Assembly (NCBI GenBank): GCA_034509755.1
Contig: CM067557.1
Span: 14,244,001-14,308,000, forward strand
DNA: 64,000 bases
Origin: Anisodus tanguticus
Taxonomy: Eukaryota; Streptophyta; Magnoliopsida; Solanales; Solanaceae
Direction of reading: 5' to 3'
The translations under genes and the position numbers were made by a program. This document shows, one piece after another, positions 45,560 through 58,200 of this stretch (positions are counted from its first letter, which is position 1; every line of letters starts with the position of its first letter). The notes under the pieces are model-generated. The model had not been told where the DNA came from. It ran no database searches and saw only the letters and a list, made by a program, of their open reading frames with translations.

Positions 45560-46300
45560 TTCGAGAAATATAATGAATCTTGCTTCTTATCCTAGAACAA
45601 GTATGCCATGTTCTCAATATGTCTATGAGATTGAAGGTAGGATGGAAGCCTAGGTAAGCAATGAAAGTAGAGGAAATGTCATATTTGAAGGAGGAATTGA
45701 CCTGAAGAGGTGAATTCTTGAAATGAAGGTTAGTGTCTTCGATTGTGAGGGTTGTTATCTTATGCTTGATGATGGTAGGTAGTAATGCCAACTACATTAC
45801 CCCTCAAACGGTTGAAGAATTAGAAGTACCTTGTGTGATGGGACGAAGCTCTTAATATGATCAAAGAGAGTACTTGGTTGATAGAGCACACAGGTATTCT
45901 TTGCCCATGGAGACTACCAAGAGGAAATTTGGTATGATGTACTTCCCTTAGACAATTGTCACTTGTGTTTGGAAAATCTTTGGTTCCAAAAACATAAGAT
46001 TCCTTATGAGCAAGAATGGTACAAATATGTAGTGGACAAGAAAGAGAGACTCTTATTTCCACCCATAACCCTTAAAGAAGAAGCAAGTGCAAGTGAACAA
46101 CTTCCTAAAGTAATTGATCCCGACTCTTCACTTTGAGAAAATATGGACAAAAGATTCGAAATGATTGAAGGGCATCTACACAAGATGATAGAACGCTTGA
46201 CCAAAGAGAAACAAGTGAAGAAATGGAAGGCCTTCCAAAGTGAAGCTAAAGGGAAAGAAGAAGTGAAAGATGTATAAAGTCCTTCTCAAGAAATTTTCGG
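45560..46300 (+). pseudogene. Gag-protease relic of a Ty3/gypsy ancestor
   Basis: Broken plus-strand frames include YQEEIWYDVLPLDNCHLCL and a following basic/hydrophobic stretch (about 45915-46065). It resembles the segment after the gypsy retropepsin that usually reads CDV-P-D-HLLLGRPW. Stops occur every 20-60 codons. The RT that should follow is missing. The assignment is by pattern only. Confidence 0.5.
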
Positions 46301-46394
46301 CACTTGTCCCAACTCTTAGGAAATTGAGAGAGAAAATATTGAGAGGAATAATGGAGAGAAAAGTGGCAATCCTAGAGAGAAAAAATGAGAGGTT

Positions 46395-47162
46395 GTGAGG
46401 AGTGATGTGAGAGGGTTGTCACAACCCCATTCTAATTCATGTAACTTTTCTTTATTTTCTAGTTGTCTTGATAATGATGCAGGTATTCTTGGAAGCAAAC
46501 TGAATGAGGAACCTCAAACTTTGATAGTTTATGAGGTAGTTGAAGGCTTTCTGAAGGAGCAAATACGCTTCAAAGTTGAAAACCACGGTAAAAAAGATAC
46601 TTTGTGTGAACTTCAAGGTAATATAGTTAATCTCTACTCTCTAAATATTGTGAATGAACATGTTGACATGAGTATGAGTGATATCTTGCCCTTATGTGAG
46701 CTTAGCGAGGCTTTACCATGTGTTGAGCTTAATTCTTTGATGCTTGTTGACAATGTGGTTGATGTAGGTGTTCCAACACTAGTTGATCTTTTTGATGACC
46801 GAATTGACTCTTCTTGCAAGTTAGATTTGTGTCCACCTAGTGTTACCATTTATGATATAAATATTTGTGCATTGTCATGTGATGAGGTAGCTCACACACT
46901 AGTTGATCTTAACGAGATCAATTTGCGTCCAACTAGTGTGGATAATTGTTTTGGTCGACTTGCTTGTGATGATAGTCCACTAGTTAAGGAAGTTTGTGAT
47001 ATACTCCATGAACCTCAACTTAGTGATGATCTTGACCTAGTTGATAATGTGAATGAATATGAGTATGAGTCCTTTGATCTTACCTTGTTGACTTTTAATG
47101 AGACTCAAGATTATGATAGTGTTATGTGCCCTGTAGAAAGTCATGACATAGATCCTTTTTAG
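46395..47162 (+). CDS. Acidic 255-aa ORF in the LARD-like element, unknown function
   Basis: Uninterrupted 255-codon ORF sitting where RT would be expected. The protein is strongly acidic, cysteine-containing and internally repetitive: VGVPTLVDLFDDRID, EVAHTLVDLNEINLRPTSVD and LCPPSVTIYD recur as loosely related ~45-aa blocks. No known catalytic motif, zinc finger, signal peptide or membrane segment is seen. Following ORFs at 47226-47411, 47408-47728 and 47741-47950 have the same composition and look like continuations separated by single stops or frameshifts, so the original protein may have been ~500 aa. The start codon choice is simply the first Met. It could be a leftover of an accessory protein of an autonomous relative, or captured host sequence. 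Confidence 0.5.
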   Translation: MRSDVRGLSQPHSNSCNFSLFSSCLDNDAGILGSKLNEEPQTLIVYEVVEGFLKEQIRFKVENHGKKDTLCELQGNIVNLYSLNIVNEHVDMSMSDILPLCELSEALPCVELNSLMLVDNVVDVGVPTLVDLFDDRIDSSCKLDLCPPSVTIYDINICALSCDEVAHTLVDLNEINLRPTSVDNCFGRLACDDSPLVKEVCDILHEPQLSDDLDLVDNVNEYEYESFDLTLLTFNETQDYDSVMCPVESHDIDPF

Positions 47163-47225
47163 AGTGAACTTACATGCTTTCACTCACCAACTTTAATTGA
47201 TTACTCTTTCCTTAAGGATAATGTT

Positions 47226-47950
47226 TTGATTGAGAACAACATGACTATTGAATGTGATAGGCAGGGCTACTTTTCTTGTGGGGTGGTATATGTAGCCACA
47301 TTTGGGGGTTACAAAGTCTATGAGGATTTAATATGGAATGATGACGCTTTTTCCTATGATGAAGATCTTTCCGTAAGGGATAATAATATACTTGGGGGAA
47401 GGAGTGTTTGAAAAGGAAAGGTGAAGTTTATTTACAAATTGCTACTTCTTCCCTGTGTGTTCAAAATCATAGTAGCATAGTTGATTTTTTCCTTGAGCCT
47501 AATAGTGAGGCTACATTTGAAGATATCGTAGATGGAGTTATTTTGCGTGACACCTTTCTTTACTATCTATTTGCATATGATGATACTAATATTAGTGTTT
47601 TAGATGCATCTTATGTTGAGAGGAGTTCTTATGGGGTAGATAGTAGTGTTCTTGACCAAGATGTGTGGATATTCTTCTCTTTTGACCCCGGAAAAGCTTT
47701 GTGTGACTTGATCGTGGAACTACCTTAGAGGTGTTCTTATTTGAAAAATGAGGATCAAATGTGTTTCATGTCTACTAGAACTAATGTAGCATTGCATGTT
47801 TTGTATTTTGAATCCATTGGTTTCTTTATTTTATCCTCATCTCATGATATTTGGAGGAATCAACTTCTTGATACCTCATATGTGCGGATTTTATTCATGA
47901 CAATTATTGTTGTGTGGTTGTACCACAAGTTTCTAATCCTCATGCTTTGA
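47226..47950 (+). pseudogene. Broken continuation of the LARD-element ORF
   Basis: Three short plus-strand ORFs (61, 106 and 69 codons) of acidic, Asp/Val/Ser-rich character follow the 255-aa ORF and overlap or abut one another. I read them as frame-broken remains of one downstream coding region; function unknown. Confidence 0.4.
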
Positions 47951-48030
47951 GGACCATGTTTTTCGTATGTCTTTCCTTGGTTTTTGCAAGGTTCAAATTT
48001 GAGGACAAATTCTTTTCAAGAAGGGGAGGA

Positions 48031-48622
48031 TGATACGATGCGGGATGGCGCGAGGGTGATTATGAGAGCTAGGAGGCCCTTGCGAGGGTAACAAAGCCAT
48101 CATTCATTGAGAAGACCACCAAACAAGGCCCTTACTCCATTAAGGATATTTTTGTAATAGCTAGTTAGTCTTCTTAGTCTAAGTAGTATAAATATTACAC
48201 TTGTTATTTCATTACTTAGTTTTTAATGATGTTGAGATGAATACTCTTAAAGAGTGATTGTTTGGTAATTTAGTGAAGTGCTAATCTAGTGATTAGTGTT
48301 AGTGACATTTAATAATGATGGATTCCATTGTTGGCTATTGAAACCCTTTTCCATTGATATTCATATAGAGTTGTTCATTTGTAAATTTAATTGATTAACT
48401 CTTGTTGAACTTCTATAGTATAGGTTCTCTTGGGTTGATTCAATTGGGAGGGTTGGATTTCATATATCCAAGTTTGCCAATAAATTTAATCTTAATTAGG
48501 TCTTGCTTCTATCCCTCTATTCTCATCCCAATTCCTTCAATTCTCATCTCCAATTTCTTGCTATTTTAGTTTATGCTTATTTGTTGTTTAAATCTGTGTC
48601 TTTCACAAGCCGGATCGTATCA
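48031..48622 (+). repeat. 3' LTR of the LARD-like element (internally deleted)
   Basis: 592 bp, lacking about 345 bp present in the 5' LTR. The junction region reads GGAGGCCCTTGCGAGGG. Confidence 0.92.
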
Positions 48623-48817
48623 CCATCCAAGTAATTTATTTTGGAATTTGACCAGGGATTGACTTTGATTTTGACTATTTTCTAAATTACTGAAAATGAA
48701 GCATTTAGCCTAATTTAACTCGTTGTTTAATAATTTGCATAGATTGAGATCATTGGAGGCTGTAGGATTGGAGACCCAAATTGTGTAAGATTGAGGAAGT
48801 TTCACCATAGTTAAGGC

Positions 48818-49646
48818 TAGAGATGGCAGTGGATACTGGACTCGGTCCGGATCCAGTAGATCCAGATCCGTTTTATAGGATATGGATCTTCAAAATTTGG
48901 ATCCGACGGATCCGGATAGGACCCGGATCCGTTTCTGAAGGATCGGATCTGGATCTGGATCTTGTATTTGAGATCCGTATCCGGTCCAGATTCGACCCGT
49001 GGATCCATTTTTTATTAAATATATTCATAACCTAGAATGTAATTTTATAAGTATTTTCTTAAAATTGCTACATCCTTGCAAGTTTAATTCTCAAAACAAG
49101 TTTAATTTATCCCCGCGTTAACTCAAAAAATAAAAAATAAAGAGGTAACTTCGATAATAAAATCAATGTTATATTAGTGAATGACTAACATCTCCATAGA
49201 CAAGTAGTTAAAATTATATTCACTTCATTTGTGTAGATTCCAAGCACATGCAAGTTCTACATTGTGGAAATACTAGTCAACATTTTCCACAACTATTGTC
49301 ATTGTCCAACATTTTCAATTAATAGCTCACAATCAAAATGAGACAACGAACAAAATATCTCATATGAACATTTCAAAATTGAAACACAGTAAACTGTTAG
49401 CTAAGTAAAAATCGTTTGTCAATTCAAAAAAAAATCTTAGCAAGATTACATTCTTAACAAGGTAAATATTTTTACATGTGGATCCAGATCAGATCCGTGG
49501 ACCCGGTGGATCCGATGGATCCGGATTTGAATATGATTTTTATGGACCCGATGGATCTGGATCCGGATATAAATTCAGGTATGAAAAACGGATCTGGATT
49601 TGGATCTAGTAGGATCCGATCCAGATCCGATCCGTTGCCATCCCTA
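48818..49646. mobile_element. Non-autonomous hAT element, TSD GTTAAGGC
   Basis: 829 bp starting TAGAGATGGCAGTGG and ending CGTTGCCATCCCTA, flanked by perfect GTTAAGGC at 48810-48817 and 49647-49654. Subterminal regions are dense in GGATCCGGAT/ATCCGGATC words, a third subterminal-repeat type in this window. No coding capacity. Confidence 0.93.
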
Positions 49647-49654
49647 GTTAAGGC

Positions 49655-50537
49655 AAGTGTAAATTTAACCTCTCGAATACTTATTTTTTCAATGTCATGA
49701 TTTCAAACTTGCATTTTTTTCTTTCAAATACCTAGTACGTTGTAGAGCGAGCGCATACTAAGAGACATATTATATTTTGTGTAAAATATTGTGATGTTGA
49801 GTTATTTCTTCTAAGAAACTATACTAATTACTTTTAAAGCTTTGATATGATGAATTCTACGGTATCACATCATAATTTATATGTTTTATTTGCTTAATCG
49901 GCACGACATTCTAGATGCATTGATTTAGGAAGCATGTTATGATGCATATTGTTTTTATTCATGTTGAGATGCATTGATATTGTTATATTGTACTACTATT
50001 TTACCTTATGTGCATATGACTTTTGAGTTGAGATGACATTAATAGCATCATACGGTGTGTGCAGTACTCAATTATGTTGTACTACTATTTTGCCTTATGT
50101 GCATATGACTTGTGAGTTGAGATGACATTAATAGAATCATACGGTGTGTGCAGTACTCAATTCACGTATAGTGTGGACGGATTGGTGATACACACAGTTG
50201 ATTTAGTTGTTGATCATGAGGTGATGTTGACTATGGACGAACTGTTAAAACGTATAGTTCAACGCAGGTAGGATATGCCTTACCTATGTGCCACCGTGAC
50301 ATTTGGTTGAGATGATCATGTATACTTGTTACTATTCATTTATACATGTTTTCGCACTTTATTAGATGATGTACTCTGTACATGACATGCATGGTATTTT
50401 CATAGACTTGTTTCATGGTGTATAACGATGGAGTGCGTCAGTGATCTTACTGTGCTTAGGTTCATCCTTATTTTTTGTAACAGATCCTAGTATTAGTTTC
50501 GCAACAAGTCCATGTTGATCTTGTTTGAGGCAATGGT
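49655..50537. other. Flank of copia element 2; possible gypsy LTR relic
   Basis: No coding sequence. The text here and at 54218-54420 (GATGTTGAC, CCTTACCTATGTGCC, TTCCGTTAAGGTGAG, CTCCATAGATATATTC) recalls LTRs of Solanaceae gypsy elements. If so, copia element 2 inserted into an old LTR. The bounds cannot be set. Confidence 0.3.
49988..50165 (+). repeat. 89-bp tandem duplication
   Basis: TTGTACTACTATTTT through GTGCAGTACTCAATT occurs twice head to tail with few differences. Confidence 0.92.
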
Positions 50538-50720
50538 TGTATTAACGTGTACCGTTCACATTGTACCATAATTAGAATATATTTCATATATTGTGTAATA
50601 TTTAGTGATGTATAATTATGATAGATATAAAACTCTTATTGTATTAGGATTCCACATTGTACACTATATATATTTGTATTAATGAAAAAGACCCCCAAGG
50701 GAGATTAATACAATTATACA
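50538..50720 (+). repeat. 5' LTR of copia element 2
   Basis: 183 bp with TGTATTAA and ATTATACA ends, followed directly by the primer site at 50721. Confidence 0.93.
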
Positions 50721-51162
50721 TGGTATCAGAAGCCAAAACGTCACTCCTACCCTAAACCCCTAAATTGGCCGCCCTTCACCTTACTTTTTCCGGCGCCAAA
50801 CCGGCTATCTACCACCGGTATACCATCGATATACGCTGATATACACTTCGTATACAATGAACTAGACCTCCTCGGCCTCGTATACCTCTGATACATCACT
50901 AATATACGGTCCTCTCCCCTCAAATAATTTTCCAACAGGCCGTATACTACTAGTATACAACCTCTCAAAGTTGATATACACCTCATATACGGCTGAAATT
51001 GCCCATATACAACCTCCCCAAGCTGCTATACACCTCGTATACGGCCAATTCTGCCTCCCATCCACATCGGCTATGCCCCGAACCCTAGGTGAATTTTTTG
51101 GCAGCAGTGGGCGCAAACAGGGGGCATGGGCCTCCAGCAGCTAGCCAGAGCCTGCAGCCCAA

Positions 51163-53794
51163 ATGCCATATTGGCTACTTCAGCGGCCCAACAGTCTGGG
51201 CGTACCAACAACAGGCCACAACCATCTGGACTACTATCCTGGAGCCCAGCAGTCCGCTTCAGGCATTCTCCAATCCAATTTGGGCCAGGGTTTCTGCACG
51301 TTGACTCCTCGGAAGCCCGATAATGCGTGGTATATGGATACGGGCGCCACGTCTCACCTCACTAGCAATTCTGTTAATCTTCCTCAAATGCGTAATTTAA
51401 ATACTCCACAATCTATTTTGGTTGGAAACGATCACCGCATTCTAATTCAGGGTTTTGGCCACACTCTAATCCCACCACTGCATGCTCACTTCTCTCGAAA
51501 TAACGTTCTATATGCCCCACACATTATCAAGGACCTAATCTCCGTTAGAAAATTTACCACATATAATTTCGTCTCAATTAATTTTGACCCATTTGGGTTA
51601 TCTATAACGGATATATGTATCGGAAAACTCCTTACACGATGCAATAGTATAGGTCCTTTCCTATCCATGTCCGCTACTAGTGCCACCCCTCCCACATCTC
51701 TAACTGCCCAAGTCTCTCCTTCCACAGCTTTAGCACCAATCTCTCCGTCAACTTGGCACAATAGACTTGGACATCCCGAAGCTCCTGTTTTTTAATTTTC
51801 TTCGAAACAATAGTTTAATTCGTTGTTCCAGTGGGAAACATGCCCAACAGTGTTTGTCTTGCCCTTTAGGCAAACACGTTCACCTTCCTTTTCAGTCTTC
51901 TTTAAGTGTTACATTTTCTCCGTTTGATATTGTTCATGCAGATTTATGGACATCTCCTATTATTAGTTCATTGGGTCATAAATTTTATCTTGTATTGTTA
52001 AATGACTTTTCTCACTTTATATGAATTTACCCTCTAAAGTTCAATTATGAAGTCTTTACCAAGTTTCTTGAGTGTAACTTTATCAAAACACAATTTGAAA
52101 AATCCATCAAATCATTCTAATGTGATAACAGTCGTGAGTTTAATAATTTCATGTTTCATAATTTTTGCACCAATAATAGCATGGTCTTCCGTTTCTCCTA
52201 TCCCCACACCTCACCCCAAAACTGAAAAGCTAAATGAATCTTCTGTATTATTAACAACATGATTCGTACCATTCTTTTCCATACCTCTCTCCCCCATCGT
52301 TATGAGTCTATACAGTCAAAATAGTAGAATATATCCTTTATATTTTACTTACTAGTACTCTTCACAATAAAACTCCTACCGAAATTCTCTACCGTCGGAT
52401 CCCCTCGTATGATCACCATAGAATTTTTGGTTGCCTGTGCAACTCGAATCTTGCATCCACTGCTCCCCATAAATTAGCATCTCGTACCACCCCGCGTGTC
52501 TTTGTAGGTTTTCCTTCTAATCATAGGGGTTATATGTGCTGTGACTTATCCACTCGTAAAATTCACATCTCTCATCACGTTACGTTCAACGAGACCATAT
52601 TCCCGTTTGCAAACATCCAAAAATTCTAAAACATGGACTATACCTTTCTAGACGAGTCCGACATCTCCCTCGTCATATTCACTAAACTCAGTCATATTGC
52701 CACCACTGACCGAGCACTACCAATTTCTGCAGCCACCACCCCCGCTTCGTCGTGTCTCCCATCCCCGGCGGTAATACAATCAACTGCTGCATCCCCTATT
52801 CCAGCAGTCACCGACTCTCATTGTTCTGGTCGACCTATGCTAGTGCCACCGACACCCGTTTCGGTCGACCACTATTTTGGTCCACTACTACACCCCGTCC
52901 CTGTCCTGGCTACCACCACCAGCACTCTGCCGGATCTCACACCGGCAGCGAAAACCAATTCAGTTATCGCATCTCCCACCCATAGGTCTCCTTCGTCGCT
53001 GAACCCAATATCGCAGTCCAACACCGCACCAATTCCCATCGGTCAAACCTGCCCAGCGTCTTCTCCACACCCACCCAGCCACAGTCGTACAACCCACTCA
53101 GTGTCGTCGTCGATATTACCAACACCGACACCACCACCAACCCGATCACCATCACCGAGACCAACCTACCCATAACACCACGATCTGACCCGACACCAGT
53201 TAACACCAAGCCAGTCCATGTCACCGGACCAAACCCATTCTCACCCCTACCCCGTCGACCAGGCTAGACCCCCCTCCACTGTAACCAACCCGATTTTCGG
53301 TTGGCTCTAAATAAAAGCTTAGTTCGGTTGATGGTAATCCAGTGGCCGACCCCACTCTTTACAGGAGTCTTGCAGGTGCACTATAGTATTTTACCTTCAC
53401 CAGGCCTGACATTGCTTATGCCGTTCAACAGGTGTGCTTATTCATACATGCCTCCAGAGAGCCTCATTTTACTGCCCTTAAGCGTATCATTCAATACGTT
53501 AAGGGTACACTTGACTATGACTTGCATTTATACCCCTCAACACCAACCAAATTATTATCCTATACAGATGTTGATTGGGCAGGCTGTCCGGACACGTGGC
53601 GCTCCACATCCGGCTACTGTGTGTTTTTAGGGGATAATCTCATCTCTTGGTCTGCCAAGAGTCAAGCCACATTATCCTGGTTGAGTGCAGAAGCAGAGTA
53701 TAGAGGAGTTGCAAATGTTGTTCCTGAGATCTGTTGGCTTCGAAACCTCCTTTTGGAGCTTCAGTGTCCAAGACGCAAAACATCTCTAGTGTAG
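51163..53794 (+). pseudogene. Copia protease, integrase and RNase H remnants
   Basis: Frame 51163-51795 holds the protease motif WYMDTGATSHLTS and WHNRLGHPE of GAG-pre-integrase. CLSCPLGKHVHLPF and the integrase start (about 51840-52024) follow, then a degraded integrase. Segment 52633-53175 is the Pro/Ser/Thr-rich linker. RT resumes only at its end (FTFTRPDIAYAV-like, 53390), with no YVDD active site, then RNase H (WSAKSQATLSWLSAEAEYRG, 53640-53710). A deletion of roughly 0.7 kb of RT near 53200-53340 is inferred. Confidence 0.87.
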
Positions 53795-54035
53795 TGTGAT
53801 AACATATCCACCATATACTTATCTCATAATCCGGTTCAGCATCAGCGAACCAAACATATTGAGATGGACATTCACTTTGTTAGTGAGAAGGTTGCTCTCG
53901 GTCATGTTAAGGTCTTGCATGTGCCTTCTTTCTGTCGGTACGCGAATATCTTCACAAAAGGTCTTCCTAGAAAGCTATTCCTCGACTTCAGATCCAGTCT
54001 TAGCGTCCGGCCTCCTCCCGCTCCGATTGCGGGTG

Positions 54036-54217
54036 TGTATTAACGTGTACAGTCCACATTATACCATAATTAGATATATCCCATATATTCTGTAATATTT
54101 AGTAATGTATAATTATGGTAGATATAGAATCCTTATTATATTAGAATTCCACATTGTACACTATATATATTTATATTAATGAGAAATACTCTCAAGAGAG
54201 ATTAATATAATTCTACA
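54036..54217 (+). repeat. 3' LTR of copia element 2
   Basis: 182 bp, closely similar to the 5' LTR. Confidence 0.93.
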
Positions 54218-55287
54218 TGTTTTATTCCGTTAAGGTGAGTCAACCGCTATTTGTGTTCGTGATGGCGACTTTCAACTTTTCTTTTGGATTTTTTTCCTAT
54301 TCCGTTGTATGCTCCATAGATATATTCAAGTATTTCTAAATGCTCATTGACATTGGGTTTGTTTATATTCAGACTTATGTCATATTCTAGTCTTATGTTC
54401 TATTGAGAGATGGATGATTCAAATTCATACTCCAATTATTAGAGTTAATAAATATGGTATACATATTGGGTAAATATTCTCTAAGTGCTTGTACGACTCT
54501 TGATTTTGAATGGTGATTTTCAGATGCTAATTCCCGACACAACGAAAATTTATATATACCAAGAATAAACGTTATTTTTATGATTCATCACCGAATTTCT
54601 TTTTAGATGTGTTAATCGAATCAAGAATTTGGTCTTTAGGTGATTATCTGTCATTAAGGCATTATAACAATATGATTTACATATGTAATGGCTGGTGTTA
54701 GGGCTAGGCGTTCGGTCGGTTCGATTTCTTAAATTCGATTCAATTTTTCAGTTTTCGGTTTGATAATAATGGAAACCGAAACCGAACTGAAATAACTTTG
54801 GTTCAGTTTAGTTTTTACAATTTCGGTTCGATTTATTTCAATTTGATTTTTTGAGTTATATATTATTATGTTGGATTGTTTTTCTCTTTTTCAGAATGCG
54901 TTGTCATTACTTAAGCACTTTGTGTGTTTTATTTTGATTAGGCTTGTGACATGTGGGTCCTTTTCCAAGAGCAGGATGTTGTTATTGTTGTATATTATTA
55001 TGTTGGGTCTTTCTGTGTGATAGTTGGGCTTTTGAAATTGTACCAATGATTGTTATCTTGAATTAATTCTCTCACAATGGTTAAGGAAATAGGAGAAGTA
55101 CAATTAAACTACATCAATTTTTGTAACGGACAGAGATATTAAATGTTGGAAGCCATTTTTATATTCATATTGCATAAAAATGTGTCATACTAGTACAGTA
55201 GTACAAACAGCAAGGCAGCAACTAGCCAAGTCTAAGCACAGTAGTACAAACAGCAAGTCTAAGCACTACCTATATTTGTGTTTACTA
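54218..55287. other. Intergenic; truncated hAT-like end near 54703
   Basis: No gene. At 54703-54880 GTTAGGGCTAGGCGTTCGG followed by repeated GGTTCGATTT/AAACCGAAACCGAA words looks like one end of a further hAT-type MITE; no partner end is seen. Confidence 0.4.
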
Positions 55288-55295
55288 GTAAAAAC

Positions 55296-58200
55296 TAAGG
55301 TGTCCAACGGGGCGGGGCGGAGAGGCAGGATGGGGGAGGGTCGGGACTAGGGTTTCGGCGGGCCGGGATAGGCGGGACGGTGGGAGGTCCCGTCCCGTCC
55401 CACATCCCGCCGGAACGGAGTCGGGTCGGGGCGGGTTAGAACTCGGTTTTTTTATTTTTTTTTGTCACTTAATTTTAAAAATTAATATATACAAATTCAA
55501 TAATTGAACAAGATAGTGTAATAAAAACATCCCAAGGCTGTTTTTGTGCCTTTTATAATATTTAATAGAAATATGATTTTTTTGTAATACAATTTCAAAA
55601 TTGCAACTTTGTGGTGTTGTTGAAAAGTTGCAAATGACATAGTAAAATTGTAATTAAAAAAATTACATATTAAACCATACTCTTTCGAATTTCCTCACAA
55701 TGTCTTGAGGATCTTTTGTTGGAATTGGAATTTGTTTGTCAAATTCTTCAACGTCGCTTCCTGCTCCCTCGGAACAAGATTTCGTTGTAGTTGTAGTCTT
55801 CTTCTTCGTTGGTCTCCGGTTGGCCGCACCTTCTACGCTCCGCACGAATTCAGTCTTTGAATAGAACTGCAATCTCCAATGAGTCTCCCCCAATGAATGT
55901 CTATGCTCTCCTATTTGAAATCTTCCCGCATAAAAAACGCTTGAATGTTCAACACATCTCGGGCCATCTTTGTTAGTGTCGGAAATGTATTCTCATTCTG
56001 CCTCCAGTATTTCAGCAAGTCTTCTTGTCCTTCATCATTGACAATTAATTCGTACGGTACAACACCTTGTAAAACATAAACATCAAATTCGCTAACTTGT
56101 GAAGAAGTTGAACTACTACACATTTTATTTCTAAGACCTTGAATACTAGCAACAGAAACCACATTTTTTATAAGGTTGTAGCAAAGTAGTAAAAGGTGGT
56201 ACAGAAGCCGGTTGATTATTTGCACTTTGTTGTTGGTAATACATATATACTTGTTTGTATTCGGTGTGTATGCTAGACGTAACCTCTTCTTTAGTTGGTT
56301 GTGAGTTAGTTCTTTAGTTGGGTCTGTTGGAAGTACTTCTATAAAATCATAAATAGTTTCTACAAGTGTTTTACAATCGTCTACTTTAATAGTTGGATTT
56401 AATACAACACCAATAATATAAATAGTGGGGATAGGAATTTTTTTTTTTTAAAATTTTTTAAACATTTTTTCAATAGATGCCTTATAAATTGGTTTTTGCA
56501 TATATTCATTAAGTAAAAAAATATTAGTGCAATATAAAATAACATATTTGAAATAGTGGGATAATAAATACCGGAAAATTCTTTAGTAGGTTGGTAAAAT
56601 TTCTCTAAACATCTATTAAGTTCTAAAAAAAATTTCAATCATTATCAGTAATAGGTTGTCTATAATTAAGCAACAAGTAGTTGCTCATACAAAAAATTCC
56701 ATCTAGTCGAAACTTCTTCTGAAATTTTTCTATAAGATAATCCACAATTATGACATATTTTTTATACTCTTTGCGTCTTTGTATTTTTTTACCTTTAAAA
56801 ATAAAGTTTATAGCAAACTGTATTTTATCAAGAATGTTTTCAAAAAGTTTTAGGCCATCTTTTACAACTAAGTTATAAATATGACATGCACATCTTATAT
56901 GAAATAAATCAGGAAAAGATGAAGTTAATCTAAGTTTTAAAAGTTTTATAGCATAATGATTAGAAGAATTATTATCTAATGTAACAGTCATAATTTTATT
57001 AATTATTCCATACTAATCACAAATTTCATGAATATTTTCTGCAATAAAACTACCAGTGTGCCTATCGTCAATATACCTATATGCTAAAATACGTTTTTGC
57101 ATAGACCAATTTTGATCTATCCAATGACATGTTACCGTTAAATAATCATTACCGTTAGTACTACGGCCTATGTTAGAAGTAATAGTCACTTTGCCATTAA
57201 AATGATACAGTGCATAATGTAAATATTGTTGTATTCACTTGCAAATTTAAAAACATCCCTTCTAACAGTTGATCTAGGAAAACCATTAAAAGCAGGATTA
57301 TATGTTTCTCGAATGTAATGAATAAAACCAGGAGAGGAAGGAAATAGAAAAGGCAAACCCTCCACCGCAAATAATTTTGCCATATTTTTCCTATCTTTGT
57401 TTTTATCATATTTAGGACCAAAAATTTCCCCCGTCGTCGGGTTATTTGACCCTGCACTAGGTCGGGGACACTATGTGAACCTTGTCCCGACTCAGATGGC
57501 ATTGACACACCCAATTTTTTAGCTTTGTATTGATCCACCTAGTTGTGTGCTCGCCTTGTACATGTCTCAATAAATCTCTCGTCCCTCCTTGACCTTTTTC
57601 GGTTTTAAATTTATAAACATTTTTACAGATTTTACATCCAGCTAGTTTATTCTCTTTGTCCCTATCAAAAAAATGACATGCGTCTGATTTTAATTTTCAT
57701 TTTTTGGGGCCTCGATTCATACTAGGGGGAATAAGAGACATTCTAGTTTCAGTTTCAGGCTGAGACTCAGTCTGAGACTGAGGTTGAGGTGCACTAGTGG
57801 GTGTGACATCTATATTATCGTCTAAATTAAAGTCTGGTTCATCTACTTCATCATCTAATGATATATCATTAAAAAAGCAATTTCATCAATATCATCGAGA
57901 CTAGAAATAGGACTACTAGAAGAAGTACCCTTACCCTTGTTACCTCTACTAAAAGAAGCACCCTTACCCTTACCCCTAACCATAGGTTTCAATCCTTCCA
58001 TTTTAATTATATAAATAAATAATTAAAGTAAATTAAATTAAGTGCGACATTAAAATTATGTAACAATAATAATTTAAAGAAGGAACGAAGGTACCAAATG
58101 CCGACGTAACGTCAACGTGTAATCGAGGTTGAAAATTGAAACTTTGTTCGATAGAAGATCCTCAAGCTAGTTGTCAACTTCACTCCTAATTTTTTAATTT

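Larger units (their letters stand above)
43429..48622 (+). mobile_element. LARD-like LTR retroelement lacking RT and integrase
   Basis: LTRs 43429-44366 and 48031-48622 have TGATACGA...TCGWATCA ends. The primer site is TGGTATCAGAGC (44369-44380) and the polypurine tract AAGAAGGGGAGGA (48018-48030). Target duplication is CCGTC (43424-43428) against CCATC (48623-48627), one mismatch. The interior has gag/protease-like relics then several non-pol ORFs; no RT, RNase H or integrase motif is present. It would depend on another element for movement. Confidence 0.88.
50538..54217 (+). mobile_element. Short Ty1/copia element, internally deleted
   Basis: LTRs 50538-50720 (183 bp) and 54036-54217 both start TGTATTAACGTGTAC and end in TACA. 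Primer site TGGTATCAGAAGCC follows the 5' LTR; GATTGCGGGTG precedes the 3' LTR. Its proteins resemble those of copia element 1 (same Ale/Retrofit-like type). Gag and most of RT are missing. No clear 5-bp target duplication (ATGGT before, TGTTT after). Confidence 0.92.

Noticed and set aside
48817..49700. Asp/Pro repeat ORFs (RIRIGPGS, DPMDPD)
   Set aside because: Translation of GGATCC/GATCCG subterminal repeats of a hAT element.
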